DNA of 64,000 nucleotides from Alentia gelatinosa (taxonomy: Eukaryota > Annelida > Polychaeta > Phyllodocida > Polynoidae). The DNA lies in contig OX465588.1 in the NCBI GenBank assembly GCA_950022655.1, forward strand, positions 22,306,527 through 22,370,526, read 5' to 3'. Position numbers and translations under genes: made by a program. The notes under the pieces were generated by a model. That model was not told where the DNA came from. It saw only the letters and a program-made list of their open reading frames with translations, and did not search any database. Positions within the stretch are counted from its first letter, which is position 1. Each line of letters opens with the position of its first letter. This document shows, piece by piece, positions 1 through 12,516 of this stretch.

Positions 1-55
1 AAGCATTTGCACTGATGTAGAGTTTTCTAAGAAGTTCAGATATGGTTTTGCTTAC

Positions 56-960
56 CTTCAGGTATTCACCCTTGAAAACCTGGTAAATAGCGCGTGTGGT
101 TTCCTGTATTATACGGCGAACACTGGAGACTCCAACTAGAAAGGCATACTGGAGCGTTCTGATTTGGGCCCCTTTGCAAAAAAGAATGAATAAATGCTAT
201 TAAAAAAAAATTAAATGAGAAGGAAATAGCTGCAATATTGCATAAATGAAGTACACAAATTTCATTTCACATCTATAAATTTATCAGAGTAACAAATTGA
301 AAGTCCTTTTGAAATTAATTACACATTGTAAATAAATCTACATTTATGGGATTTATTATATAATATATATAAGATGCTTTCCCTGAATTTGCTTACCTGT
401 TGCCAAGAAATACAATGTGATAGACACCCTCTCTTCAACCAATATTGCCTTTCTGAATCGTGTATCCTTCCATTCAATGTGCGGCCTAACTGCCTCCACA
501 ATTTTGTCAAATACCACTGGAGACATACGCAACATTCTGCGAAATTCTGTGGGGTCCTTCTGCAAAATACAAATAGGAAGTATTTGTATTTAAAATATTA
601 ATATACAATACTGGAAAGTTATGAGTTTACTCCTTGGAAATAGGTGAGTATGTAATCTCTCTTGGAAATAACTATGTCTCTAGGGGTAATATAAAAATAT
701 GGATAATAATAAACACTTTTCGAAACTATGAGCAGAATGTATTTAATAATAAGACTTATTTTTCCAGGAACCAAAAAAATTCTAGTTCATGTTATTTCAT
801 ATATCCTTATTCAACTTACAGATCTTATGTTACGTTGCAGTTTATAGAAGGTATTCTGTTGCTTGAGCTCTATACGGCCATCACGCCATTCCTTCATCCA
901 ACAGCTATGCTTCCTGCGCCGCTGAAGAGCCTCTTTTTTCTTCTTTGTGTTCTCCGACAT
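56..960 (-). CDS. PIF/Harbinger transposase, N-terminal part, three exons, runs off window
   Basis: Three minus-strand exons can be joined with GT/AG borders and matching phase: 960-820 (starts MSENTKKKKE, 47 codons, phase 0), 559-397 (ends in a single G) and 171-56 (ends before GTAAG). The 140-residue product has a basic RRRKHSCWMKEW segment, then DPTEFRRMLRMSPVVFDKIV, VSITLYFLATG and FLVGVSSVRRIIQETTRAIY. This is the helical region that precedes the DDE nuclease of Harbinger/HARBI1-type (DDE_Tnp_4) transposases. The catalytic D, D and E would lie in exons beyond position 1. No stop or frameshift was seen in the exons read. The start is the first ATG of the reconstructed frame and was not checked by transcripts. 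A domesticated HARBI1-like gene is possible, but the terminal inverted repeat at 1295 favours a transposon. Confidence 0.8.
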
Positions 961-1037
961 TTACCTCTGGTATATGTAGCTCGTAGTACCTACAAGAACT
1001 GCCAGAACCAGTAAACTTTCAAGATCCATGATGAATC

Positions 1038-1295
1038 CGGCTGGTGTACTGTTGCGAACAATGGCGCTCTGCTGGTTCCGTCGTAGCCTATAATCGTAGC
1101 CCGTGTCGGCGCTGTGGTTTCCTTTTTTTCCCCGCCAAAAACCGCTACGACACGTTCCGACATGCTCAGACATGCTCCGACACGTTCCGACACGCTACGA
1201 CAAGAGTGCTACGATTGCGCTACGACAGAGAAATTCTGTGTCGGAGTGTGTCGGAACGCTTGTCGGAACGTGTCGTAACTAGTGGGTGCGGGGCC
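1038..1295. mobile_element. Terminal and subterminal region of the Harbinger transposon
   Basis: On the minus strand the element begins at 1295 with GGCCCCGCACCCACTAG, preceded by TAA (TTA on plus, 1296-1298), the 3-bp target site typical of PIF/Harbinger. Just inside, at about 1138-1280, a 10-bp unit (CGTTCCGACA and variants such as TGCTCCGACA and CGCTACGACA) recurs in both orientations. Such subterminal arrays are expected binding sites for the transposase or its Myb-like partner. The other terminus lies outside the window. Confidence 0.65.
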
Positions 1296-1535
1296 TTAGA
1301 TAAACGTTATCTGGAAGAGCACCAGGTTTAAACATTAATATTCTTTAAGGTAAAGTGTTTCTTAGGCCACGAGAGGAGGAGAAATTGACCAATCAGCAAC
1401 CAGAAATTATTTGACACCTTTTTTCTATCGGCAGATCGACAAAATTGGCTGGATGTGGCATATTTGTTGACACTGTCAAACTAGATGACCTGACATACTG
1501 CGTAGTGCATCACGACACACTTTTGACTGACGGGG

Positions 1536-1590
<55 letters not shown>

Positions 1591-3660
1591 GTAGGGTTCC
1601 TGTTCTTCTGACACGACGAGTTTTGACCTCTAGATACCATATCTAAGTATGTAATGCTAAAAGGTTGATAAAACTCTTTAACTGCCTTCCCCTTGTTTGT
1701 TGGTCATTATAATTGAAAATTTCCCTGTGCTGACATCGTCCTATTGCCTAAGCAAGCTGGATTTTGTCACACAGTTTGATGACACGAGAGATGGCTAGGA
1801 TCGTCTCCACAGTAAGCGTAGTGTAGAGGTTTGATTTGATGGTTCATATTGATAATCCGAACAGTCCACACAGATCAGTGTATCAAGTTTGACGTCATTA
1901 TTTCTAAGGTGCTTCTTTGCAAAATCAGCCTGTCCAAGGCGCGACATCGTTACCCATTAACATGTAGCCCTAGAAACCTGCTGATGCATTAAGGAACGGA
2001 AGAATAGAGGATTGACAGCTCAATTTATTATTACTCTCGACTTTTGAACTATACCAACTATTCGCAAACTATATTCTTGCCATGCAAAGGGATCCACTGT
2101 CATGACACTGACTCGGCTATACAACATGTACTTGCAGGGCTCAACCCGCATGATCAAGGATGAGGAATTAGAATGGCTAATTACGCATTCATAACGAGAT
2201 TCCGGTGAATGGATATATTTGTTGATATTCTAAAGTCATGAAGACGAAGTGAATAAATACTAGACCAAACTCAAGTTAGCAGTGTTGGTTTTAATACCAC
2301 TTCAGTCAAGTCTGTTCCTCACTGTCCTAAGCTTTCACCTTGCACAGTAATACACGCCCTGACCAACTTAGCATACTAACACAGGTAACTCCTCTTCATT
2401 TTCTAATAATTAGTGTATACACAATATTACCATGATTTCGATCTGAGTGGCCGTATTCTCCGTGTAGTTGACGCCTAGTAATACTCCGAGCGACAGCGAG
2501 CAGTTTCACGTAGTGTCAAAGCCGTATACTAAATACTGGTTTCTGTATTCTACTCAGTAGTGATCTGGTGGCTCCATAGGCTAAGTGTGGAGACTCCGTA
2601 TTGGCTGGGTAATAGATAACAGTCAAAGCCTTCTACTGTAGAAATATATACAAAATGTATATAAGCAAATGTATATGTGTTTAGTAAGTATATACAGATG
2701 CAAAGGGTTAAAAGTAACATGAAAGCCCGCAAGTTTAAACATTCAAATAGGTGTGATCAGATAGCATTCATCCAGAGTCAAGGATATATCATATAGATGC
2801 ATATCGCCAAAGGGAAATAAAGTTATAGAACCTGTTGAGGCCAATTACAATTGAGAACCAAAAAAGAATATTCAGCATGACCAATAAAGCGGCAGGACTC
2901 AGCTTTCAGGTTGCCACCATTAGCTAGGCATGGCCAGGTAGTAAAGAGGCAGTGACGCTTTGGGGGATGGGGACATGTCCCAGTTGTTCGCCATCTCATG
3001 AATAACGCATGGGCAGCTCTATGCAGTTCCAAAGTCATGCTGGGAGAGTTGCCCTTAGACCAGCCGGATGAGGTAAATAAGAGGGACTTTTACACCATCA
3101 CCGATGACACATCCGCGGGTACTCACATAAAGTTACAGCCCACTGTGGCACGCAACAGAGAGAGCGAGTTCTGGGCCAGAGGGCCCATTGTGGTCCAATG
3201 AGGTCAATAAAAACAAGTCTAGTTTCTCCGGGATGTGTTATATCAGAACATGATACCAGGGTGCACAGGCACGATAGGACTCCATTCTCGTATCCTGAAG
3301 TACATGATGTCAGACGCACGTGGGAAGAAAATTACTGACAGGATATACAAATTGCAGGAAGGGAGTTGTGGCTCATGCAAGAAGGCAATCATATGTATCT
3401 ATCTGTGCTATGGTGAATCCTCATCGATGACATAATAGGCGTCACCAAGAAAATAGGAAAATATCAAAGCGATGTGAAGTATGAGTCCTATGTAGTATGA
3501 TACCGAGAGGGAAGACTGAAATAATACAAAAGAATAAAATGTAAAAGTTCTATCGTGGTACACACCAATAGATGCTTAGACGAACCCCAATCTAGCCATT
3601 ACTCACATAAATTATCTATATATAAGCACAATAAAGGTTTTTTGTAACTAGCTTATGTAG
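1296..3660. other. Non-coding stretch with an (AT)n tract
   Basis: Apart from the (AT)n microsatellite at 1539-1588 I see nothing recognisable. The short open frames here have no family resemblance and no coherent codon pattern. Confidence 0.5.
1539..1588. repeat. (AT)25 microsatellite
   Basis: A perfect alternating AT run of about 50 bp, preceded by a run of seven G. Confidence 0.97.
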
Positions 3661-6600
3661 CGATGTTAGAGGAACACCCGTCTTTATTTCAAATGAATTT
3701 GAATCAAGTCTATTTCTATTGTCCTCCAGCTGCAAACACATATTTCATATACTTCTTACATCAATGTGTTTCTATCGAATACTGGATTATGCTACGGCAA
3801 CTCTTCAAAAGATTTCGCGACATTGTGAAACCTCGTACTGGGAAGTTCAGCTCAACGTTCTATATAGGGAAAGAATTATGGGAAAAGTTCCAAGAAGAAA
3901 CGCAGAAAATTTCAATAGGAGTTTTAAAGATATAATAAGACGCCATACCCACCAACGTCCATATCGCCAAATCGTGGCACATCATATTGTATCGGTGGGA
4001 TTCAGTGTGCGTCATAACGTGGTCGGAGGGTGGAAAAAAGGTGATCATGGTCCAGACGATGCATTAATAGAGGGCTTGAGGTTGCACATATGTGACCCTT
4101 TATAATTCCTGAAATAGTCCATCTTTATCATTACCCCTTACCCGCAACACAAGAGCTACCAATTTATTTCTTTTTACCAATAGATGCAAAACAATATCAT
4201 ATAAAACCAATAAAACCTTGGTTCTAAGTTAGACTATATATATTGATTGATCTGAGACTCTTATTTATGATCAAATTCCTCCATGTTCGGACTGTATAGT
4301 GACTCGTGCATAGTCTGAGTAATCTGTAGATGTCATAATTTTCCGGCGATTATTTCACATGTTCTTACGGCCAAATGCGTCACCGATACACACCGACACA
4401 CACCGGTGTTCGATTGAAACTCTGCGATACGGTGTCAGGAGTGGGGCCCTTGCGTATTGGTGCGTACCAGTAGGGTTATCATAGAAAGTACGACTAACTG
4501 GTCCGATATCAGCTATGATTCCCTTGCAATTTTGATTTGTATCGAGAGGCCAAAATCGTAGTGTATCGGGAGCTCGGAGGGTACCACCTCTAAAGGTCGT
4601 CAGATGTCTTGAATGAAGAAAAAACACGAAAGAGTCTCGTAGTCATCATTACCAAAATAAGCGACCACCAGCATTTACTACTGACAAAAGAGACTGTACT
4701 GTCAGTCAGTAGGTTAAGGGTGAGCCATGGAGCATGGAGTGATTACAGCTAGTAGTTTTACTGGTTGCAAAACCCTGCAAGGAAAAACCAGAAGAAATAC
4801 TTTATAATTATTTATACTGGAACAGAATGTTCTTCTTTTATATAGTAATCTATTCGCACGTGTTTGTAATCATGAGTCCACACGTTTCTTGGGAATGAAA
4901 ATAAGATTTTTATAATGTGTATTTATTCGTTTGAACAATGATAAAATTTGTAAAATGCTGTATATGGTGAGCAGCATATGAATTCAGATAATGACTTATT
5001 TGCGGACATTGTTTTTTTATATTCACCATAAAGCATGCCAAATGATTTGGCGCATTTGAAAAAAAATAGTTGGCGGAACATAAATGCTGATGGCCAGCGA
5101 TGCCCAGATTCCTAGTCGTGCGACATCCATCGCTGTCGTGCCCTCAAGTGCCGCTGTCTGTGCCCCAGCTCATTAAAGGGAACGAATGATTACTAGAATG
5201 AAATTTGTTTCCCTTTGTTTAGGTGTGTTTAGACTCACCTCACTCTTTGAATTTTATACATCTGTGTATACCAAAAATTCTCAGCACAGAATCAATTCAA
5301 CCAAACACATTCATAAATAGCATGGAAATCCTTGTTGACAGTTTTTTCTTACTATACTGAAAACATTTGTTGTTATTCCACCGCACTCACATGACGCTGT
5401 CACAAACAAGATGGTATAATGAAACTATCAACTTTACGGTGATGCCTGGAGGCACCACCGCAATAAAGATGGATGATGCCTGGGAGCATCACCACACTAA
5501 AGACACATGATACCTCGCTCCAATATCTACATTAATGTTTTAGCCATTATGTGCCAATCCTCTAACTGGACAAACTGCCCCCCGCACCCGCCCTTACAGG
5601 GGTAGTTAAGCCACAGGCACCCGTCCTTAAAGGGTTAACTTTTACATTTATTGAAACAATCCAATAGCTCAAGCTTTACAATTGAGCTGCTGTCAAGTAT
5701 ACATATATCAAATGAAAAAGTCTCAGTTCTGCTCCTATGAATGACCTCAGTGAGAACAGTCTATGCACCATAATGTAAACAGTCATAATCTGCCATTTGG
5801 AATCATAGCATATTAGCTACTATGTCGAAGGTGCTAAGAAGACTCTGGTTGAGCAGATACGGGCATTGTAAAATAGAGCTCTGTGGATAGATGCACTTGG
5901 AGTAAGAGAGGTGACTTGTCTGTTATAAATGTGCATAAACACATGAAACTTGTTTGAATGATTAAATACCATTATATCTTTCATCGACATCCCTGCAAAA
6001 CCAGTGTCTGAGAATGCTTGAAGTCAACTTGTGATATTTCTGTAAGCAAATTACACTAGTTTGCCAATACTCTGAAGGATACCATGCAAATCCTACAAAG
6101 TTAACTAGAGCTGGAATGGGGACTTTTGCCCAGAACGGTTCCCTCTATTTGATGTTTATCTTAACCCTGTATATGCAGACACCCCACTCAAGTGGACACT
6201 TTGCATTAAATTATGACAGCCTTTACTTTAGATCATAATCTCTCTAGAAAACACCAAAGACAATCATTTTCCTCAGTGAAAATAAATATTCCTCAAACTT
6301 AAGATCTACATGTGTTGCTCCATTTTCTCGTTAAGCATTTTCCTCTTTTCTCAGTCACTACCAGGATTGTGCATGACAGACTCTTTTGGAGAAAATATCT
6401 TTTGAGGTAGGGTCAGGATTTCCTTGGTAGGAGGGGATAACCATAAACACACCTATTTTTTGTTTGGCCTTGCTAATGAAAACATTTAAGTAACTAATAT
6501 AAGAAATGCAGATTACCATGTAAAATTATGTTTCATTATCATTTCATGACATATTCATGACGCCTAGCAACTGCTAAGAATACTTTCTTTCGTCTTTAGA

Positions 6601-7384
6601 CACCCAAACAACATCGTCCAACAATAATTAATAAAGGACTCGGACTTAGGAGTATGATATTTGCCATTTAAATTGACGTCCAAAAATGTAAGGCTTTATT
6701 CAGTTAGGATTTCCACGAATCTAAAATAAAGAATATCAATATTCGTCGGCTTTATTTATGATATATGGACCATGTACAGAAATTATAATTGTTGAAAAGT
6801 CTCGGTAATAGATATTTAATATTTGGTGTAAAGAAACTTTTGCGATTATTTTACCAGCTCCGGGGCGAGCAGATAGCAGTCACTTTCCTTCACTCATCCC
6901 TGCGATTTCCAGTGGCCGTAAAACGATGCAAGCCCCCGCCCCACGGTCACAACGCGCGGGCTATTTATAGTCCAGTTCAAAGGGATGCCGACAGATTCTC
7001 CCCGTTTAAAAATAGCTTTCATCACTGACGTGCAAGGCCATTGGGGGAGGGGAGGGTTTCGGTGGAGCGGAATCCATGAATGTCCGGTTGGGCAGTCACA
7101 GGCGCAGACTACACCGTAGCAGGAGGCAGCCAGAGCAATGGACGGGGACAGTCATGCAACCTGAGAGCCAAGGATGAGTACTGCATGAGCAGATGGCAGG
7201 AGGCATGCAAATAGGTCGTAACACACTCAGCAGAACGTATTGAAAAGGACGACAGAGATGGACTACATATATACAAATATACAAGAGCACAATTTCTCAA
7301 CGTGTCCTACGTATGTGGTGAGTTAACAATAATGGCTCACCATGCACTGTTTATGTTAAAGATCAGCAAGAATCGTTCGGACGA
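3661..7384. other. Non-coding stretch, possible decayed MITE near 4360-4600
   Basis: No supported gene. The open frames at 3663-3935 and 3719-4105 overlap in different phases and resemble nothing I know. The stretch 4360-4600 carries phrases such as TGCGTCACCGATACAC and ATCGTAGTGTATCGGGAG that echo the interior of the Harbinger-type MITE at 17221, so it may be a decayed relative. An imperfect tandem duplication (GATGCCTGGAGGCACCACC and GATGCCTGGGAGCATCACC) lies at about 5440-5500. Confidence 0.4.
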
Positions 7385-7516
7385 TATGTGAAACCATGGT
7401 AATGGTGCCGATACAGGCTAGCTTTTGGAGTTGTCTCTGGTAAATTCGTTCAGAAATTAATCGGAATAAAAGAAAAAAACTAGCCTGCATTGGCACCATT
7501 GTTATGGTTTCATATA
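7385..7516. repeat. Small fold-back element (hairpin with 42-bp arms)
   Basis: The arm at 7385-7426 (TATGTGAAACCATGG...CAGGCTAGC) is repeated in inverted orientation at about 7475-7516 with only a few mismatches, around a 48-bp spacer. It has the size and form of a MITE or solo hairpin. It ends just before the TSD of the LINE at 7530. Confidence 0.7.
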
Positions 7517-7533
7517 ATTATATACCTTAGAAG

Positions 7534-9417
7534 ATGACGAAATTAGAAGTAAGTGAGCCATGCAGACAAAAGATGTTACTAGAAATAAGAAGATTACGAA
7601 GAGAAATCACAAAAGGAATCAGAAGATTCGAATCCGAGAAGATTCAGAAGAGTCTTAACGCAAACCAAAAAAATCCTAAAAAATTCTGGAGGGACTTAAA
7701 TAACATATGGGCAGGGGGTAAAGGTAAAGTGAAGACATATCCGTTAAAGGAAGGAGCTAATGAATTAGTTGTTACAAATGAAATGAACAAACATTTTGCT
7801 ACCATAGGTATATACCATACAGAAGACTCTATCAACGAGGAACATAGGGTAAGTAATCAAGGTACAATGGATGGTTCAGCGGAGTTAGTGATTAATGAAG
7901 AAATAACCACTAATGAAGATGAAGTTATAAAGGTAATTAAATCTCTGGACAATGGGAAATCTACGGGATTTGCATTTATACACTCAGAATACCTAAAGGC
8001 GTTTTTATTACAGAAACCTGAAGTATTAGTAAGAATGATAAACTATAGTTTAAAGAAAGAATATTTTCCTAATGTCTTAAAAAAAGGACTGATAACACCA
8101 CTACCTAAAGAAGGTAACTTAGAATTATTTAGTAATTGGCGACCTATAATGGTCTTATCCATGATGTCGAAAATCTATGAAAAGATTATACATAAAATTT
8201 TATTTAATAGGATCCAAGAAGAAAATTGGATAGCAACAGAACAATTTGGCTTCTTACCAAAGAAATCGACAGCACAAGCAATATTTACTTTATTAGAAGA
8301 ATTACATAACCAATTAAATAACAAAAATATAGTGGGGATAGCGTTTCTTGATTATCGCAAAGCTTTCGATAGTGTGAATCATAGTATATTAATAAATAAG
8401 TTATATGAAATAGGAATAAACGAGAAATTAATAAATGTTTTAGTAGATTATTTAAGAGGAAGAACTTGTAGAACTAAATTACTGGGAAAATTATCTGGGG
8501 AACTTGAAGTTAAATGTGGGGTGCCCCAGGGTTCCGTATTAGGGCCGCTTTTATTTATAATTTTTATAAATAATCTTTATAAAGAAATAAGTTTTGGTAA
8601 ATTGATTATGTATGTGGACGATTGTGTTTTATTGATCAATGGTACAGATCAACTTGAAGTGAAAAGAAAAATGGAATCAGATTTATTAGCGATAGACAAA
8701 TGGACAAAGACCAATGAAATACGAATAAATTATGGTAAAACTAAAATTATGTGGGTAGGAAATAAACGAGGATTAAATACTATGCTAACTGTAAAAATGG
8801 GTGTGGTAGGTATTTTAGCAGTACATAAATATAAATATCTAGGAATTTTTATAGATAGAAAAATTAATTTTAATGATCAAGTCGATAAAGTGGTAAATGA
8901 TATAAATACAAAACTTTTCAGGTTTAGAAAGATGAGATATCTACTTAATACAGACGCAAGCATAAAAATAGCTAAACAAATGATAATACCAACTCTGGAA
9001 TATGCCGACTTCATTTATTATAGTACTTCACAAAGAAATAGAAAGCAATTACAGATTTTGACAAATAAAGCATTGAGAATTGCGATGGGATGGAACAGGG
9101 CGAGAAGTATGAGTACGGATGAAATATATAATAGGTGTACAATGCGCAAGATTGAAACCAGAAGAGCTGGTCATTTATTAACCCTAATCAAGTGGTGGAC
9201 CAAAGATGTAAATCATGTGTTTGATATCGAAGTTAGAAGAACGAGGGCAGATCAAAAACTTAAAATTAAGGTAAAGAAACCAATTTTAGAAAAATATAGG
9301 CACTCGCCTTTGTATATAGGAACTACATACTGGGATAAATTGTGCAAAGAAACACAAATGTTAGAAGGGGACAGCTTTAAGATGAAAATTAAGGAGGAAA
9401 TCCACAAAGTAATTTAA
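7534..9417 (+). CDS. Non-LTR retrotransposon reverse transcriptase (ORF2 C-terminal part)
   Basis: A 627-codon open frame with the order expected of a LINE ORF2 from just after the endonuclease to the C-terminus. A basic linker comes first (FWRDLNNIW, residues 51-59). The RT block follows: SNWRPIMVLSMMSKIYEKII at about 200, FLDYRKAFDSVNH at 271-283, GVPQGSVLGPLLF at 329-341, the active site MYVDD at 359-363 and the thumb motif KYKYLGIFID at about 433-442. The site reads YVDD where most LINEs have YADD or FADD. Full-length ORF2 proteins also carry an N-terminal APE endonuclease, absent here, so the listed ATG is probably an internal Met of a truncated copy. A 3' UTR of about 280 bp with AATAAA follows. 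The clade (CR1/Jockey-like group) is not fixed. Confidence 0.88.
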   Translation: MTKLEVSEPCRQKMLLEIRRLRREITKGIRRFESEKIQKSLNANQKNPKKFWRDLNNIWAGGKGKVKTYPLKEGANELVVTNEMNKHFATIGIYHTEDSINEEHRVSNQGTMDGSAELVINEEITTNEDEVIKVIKSLDNGKSTGFAFIHSEYLKAFLLQKPEVLVRMINYSLKKEYFPNVLKKGLITPLPKEGNLELFSNWRPIMVLSMMSKIYEKIIHKILFNRIQEENWIATEQFGFLPKKSTAQAIFTLLEELHNQLNNKNIVGIAFLDYRKAFDSVNHSILINKLYEIGINEKLINVLVDYLRGRTCRTKLLGKLSGELEVKCGVPQGSVLGPLLFIIFINNLYKEISFGKLIMYVDDCVLLINGTDQLEVKRKMESDLLAIDKWTKTNEIRINYGKTKIMWVGNKRGLNTMLTVKMGVVGILAVHKYKYLGIFIDRKINFNDQVDKVVNDINTKLFRFRKMRYLLNTDASIKIAKQMIIPTLEYADFIYYSTSQRNRKQLQILTNKALRIAMGWNRARSMSTDEIYNRCTMRKIETRRAGHLLTLIKWWTKDVNHVFDIEVRRTRADQKLKIKVKKPILEKYRHSPLYIGTTYWDKLCKETQMLEGDSFKMKIKEEIHKVI

Positions 9418-9687
9418 CTTAACTGAGATTATTGCTAAGCTAAGAAATGTATTTGCTAACTAACTATGATGGTTGTTAAAGCAGAGCAAGTCAAAAGACT
9501 GCTGAAACAGAGTACAAGAAATGTCAAAAGACATACCCTGGAACATATACATTAATTGATAAGTTACAAGATGTGGATAAATGGTGAATGAATGTGTTAT
9601 ATGTTGTATGTCCTGTACTTGTATATTCTGTCTAGACGCCAACGTGGAAGATCATCTAGCAATAGATGAACGCTTGTAACGTCAGTA

Positions 9688-9710
9688 AATAAACTTGATT
9701 AAAAAAAAAA
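9688..9710 (+). terminator. Poly(A) signal and A-tail of the LINE
   Basis: AATAAA at 9688-9693, about 8 bp before a run of ten or more A that ends at the right-hand TSD. Confidence 0.8.
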
Positions 9711-10002
9711 ATACCTTAAATCATTCTTAAATAGTGAAAAACTAACACAATGCGACATTGAAGTAACTTGACATGTCATTCAAAGATGATGCGAATTGGG
9801 GTAGACGTACCAAGAGTGGTTAACAACAGAAGTGCCCACTGCGCATGCGTGAAAACATGATAGCCACATAAATTAGAGAGAACTCTTTATGCAGATTTTT
9901 GGTTAATCTGTCCAGCAATCAGCAGGAATAGCAGCCAAACATCGGCTGGGCAAGTGGAAAGTTAATTAACATATCTTTCTCGCATGCACAGTGATCACAT
10001 CA

Positions 10003-10515
10003 GGGACCTGTTTCACTGGTTTCGTGACAGGTCTGTGACACCATACAGACATTGGGGTTGTCAAGTTTCGTGACAACACAAATATCTGCCCTTAGGAAAA
10101 GACAGACCCCAAACATATCAATTTAGACAAATCTACACATCATGGACCTGTTTCACTAGTTTCGTGACAAATGTTTTAGACAGACATGAAAAGCGGCACC
10201 AACAGTGCAAGCAGGAACAGACAAGATGAAGTCTAATTTCTAGTTCTTATGGAACTGGACACACCATCTAGCTGCCATCTAAACATGTCACAAAACTAGT
10301 GAAACAGGTCACTGGTTTAGTTGAGAGTAGTGGTGTGATGTTGTGGGTGGTAGCAGCAATGGTGGTTCTGATAGTTGCATGTGGTAGTGATCTTGGTGAT
10401 TATGCTTATGGGGCTGATAGTGAGGTGTCTAGTAATGTCTAGTTTTTATGAAAACGGACACACCATCTAGACGCCATCTAGACATGTCAAGAAACTAGTG
10501 AAACAGGTCCCTGGT
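10003..10515. repeat. TIR-bounded non-autonomous repeat with internal copies of its terminus
   Basis: The motif CCTGTTTCACTAGTTTCGTG and close variants occur at about 10008 (GTTTCACTGG variant) and 10145, and inverted at about 10290 and 10490. The outer copies bound the repeat. No coding capacity. Homologous sequence lies in the opposite orientation at 28740-29175, including the stretch of GTGGTAG-like repeats at 10320-10430 (reverse complement at 28750-28855), and a fragment lies at 34292-34380. Confidence 0.75.
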
Positions 10516-12516
10516 GTGTTAGACTCTTACTGCATCACAAGTTAAGACTGCATAACAACTAGAAGTCTGTCATGGCCAAATATTAATCAAAATAACATGG
10601 GGCATTCACGTAATACAAATTAAATAGTGTTAAAGTAAGAATACGAAATCAATCGATAACAACAAGTTCACTCGACGAGATACACAGTGGGTGACACACA
10701 GAAAGACGATCAGTCTGTGTAACCTGGCAATGCTGGATGAAAGTCAAAGTAAGGCTGGAAAAAATAACTGCCTTGGGCCGTATTTTGTCCGAGCCTCGTA
10801 ACTTTGACTTTCTCTCACCGGAACAAAGTTTCCTGCTGATAGTACGGAAGCGTAAATAAGAGTTGACTAACCGCCATTCTCGAAAGGTAACGACAATATG
10901 GCAGGACGTGTTCTTTATTAATTTACTGGAATCATTAGCCGACGGTCTAATCAGACATATAGATGTATATCTACATACACATATATAATATCATATATCA
11001 TAAGAACAAATTGACTGAAACATAAGGTTGGCCTTTGTATAACGGCTATAATGAGTTCAGTATAGGGTCTAGTTATCATTGCATAACAATTTCTTTAAAG
11101 ATGCTTTAATTGCAATTAAAATGGTTGCATACTCACAATAGATTCTGATGGATTAAGCTTGTCATCTATTATTCTGTGTCTGAAATTGAATATTGATTCA
11201 ACGCTCATTGAGTAATTGATATGAAGCTTTGGCGACCTGTTATTGAGTAATCAGTAAATTAAGGTGCTAGATAGGTCGACGAGAGTATATCAGATTCCCA
11301 TGATTCCAACTCTATGGATCATTCTTAGCCCCATCATTAGCTAATCCGACCAGGGGAGAGACTTTAAAAGTATTACATCCAGCAGAACGCTATATATGAA
11401 GACATTTATTAAATTCACTGTTTGCCAGGCATTGATGAACGTCCGAATGGTGACAGTAAATCCGAGGAAACACATGAAAAATATTAATCCATCTTCTGAT
11501 AATTACCACTATTTCCCCTCCCTTTTTCTCCACATTCGTTTCTTAAATCTTCACGTTTCATTTCTTCGGAACCGTTATTAGACAAATGCAAATAGATGAG
11601 GTGCAATTAATCAAGTCTCTGTCAGGGTGGTTGTCTGTAAAGAACTGTTTGTAAAGAAGAGTACCCTCTCTTTGGTGAGGTTTTCTAAGACTGACATTAA
11701 CTCGACAGATGAATGCTTTCCGGATAGGGAAGACAGTCAGGTATTCATATGATTAATCTATACACCAACAAAGGGACGTCCGGCTATGATAGTTTTATAT
11801 TCCAAATATGTGTCTCAGGCTGCTTATTCATTATTCGTACAAATATGGCATGGTGCCTGCAGAAACTTGAAAAGGTTTATGCGCCTTTGGGGAGTCTCTA
11901 GGGTATTACTAATTCACAGAAAAGGGAAGAACTATCTATAATTAGCATATTAAACACATACCAAACCTGTGTATCTACAGATGCATTACAATCATACAGC
12001 TATCGACATCAATAACCTGGAAGATATTGTCTCGGCACTGAAACATACGAACCAGATAAATGACAACAATAATTAATTTTCATTGAGAAATAGATATTTC
12101 TCGATATCCGATCACTTCTCAGCTAAAAGTGAAGCCGACCCGATGATCAAGATGTAATAAAAGACAAATCAGAGGGTTAGCCTCATGAATCACCATAATA
12201 TGACCATGTGACAGACTGTATTGGTCATGGGAGTGATGTATTGAGATTTTTTACCAAAGCATTCCGATTCCCCACTCGATTAGACTTCCACATTTGGTCT
12301 GGACTGTCAGCTTACATTTCTGCTGACATTACCAGTGTATGGCTGCCTGAGAACAATAGGGAGATATGAGTGAAGAGGTGAGTCCACGAGATCTGCTGTG
12401 CATGCATGGTTTATAGGCCTCTCCAATGGTAGATCAGGAGAGTGACCAGAGGTAGTGATAATGCACAAAACTGTTAGCTATGGAGTATTTACATAGAACT
12501 GCATTGAGAATCGTAT
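10516..12516. other. Non-coding; contains a relative of the 39-kb hairpin element
   Basis: At 10741-10835 a segment (GTCAAAGTAAGGCTGGAAAA through AACTTTGACTTTCTCTCACC) matches the fold-back element at 39066-39222 but is shorter and less symmetrical. Nothing else recognised. Confidence 0.5.

Larger units (their letters stand above)
7522..9718 (+). mobile_element. 5'-truncated LINE insertion with 8-bp TSD and poly(A)
   Basis: The insertion body is 7530-9710. ATACCTTA flanks it at 7522-7529 and 9711-9718. The right side ends in a run of A, preceded by AATAAA at 9688-9693. This is a target-primed reverse-transcription product. The copy lacks the APE endonuclease region and any ORF1, so it is truncated within ORF2. 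The remaining frame has no stop, which points to a young insertion. Confidence 0.85.

Noticed and set aside
3663..4105. Two overlapping frames of 90 and 128 codons
   Set aside because: Overlap in different phases, with no recognisable domain in either.
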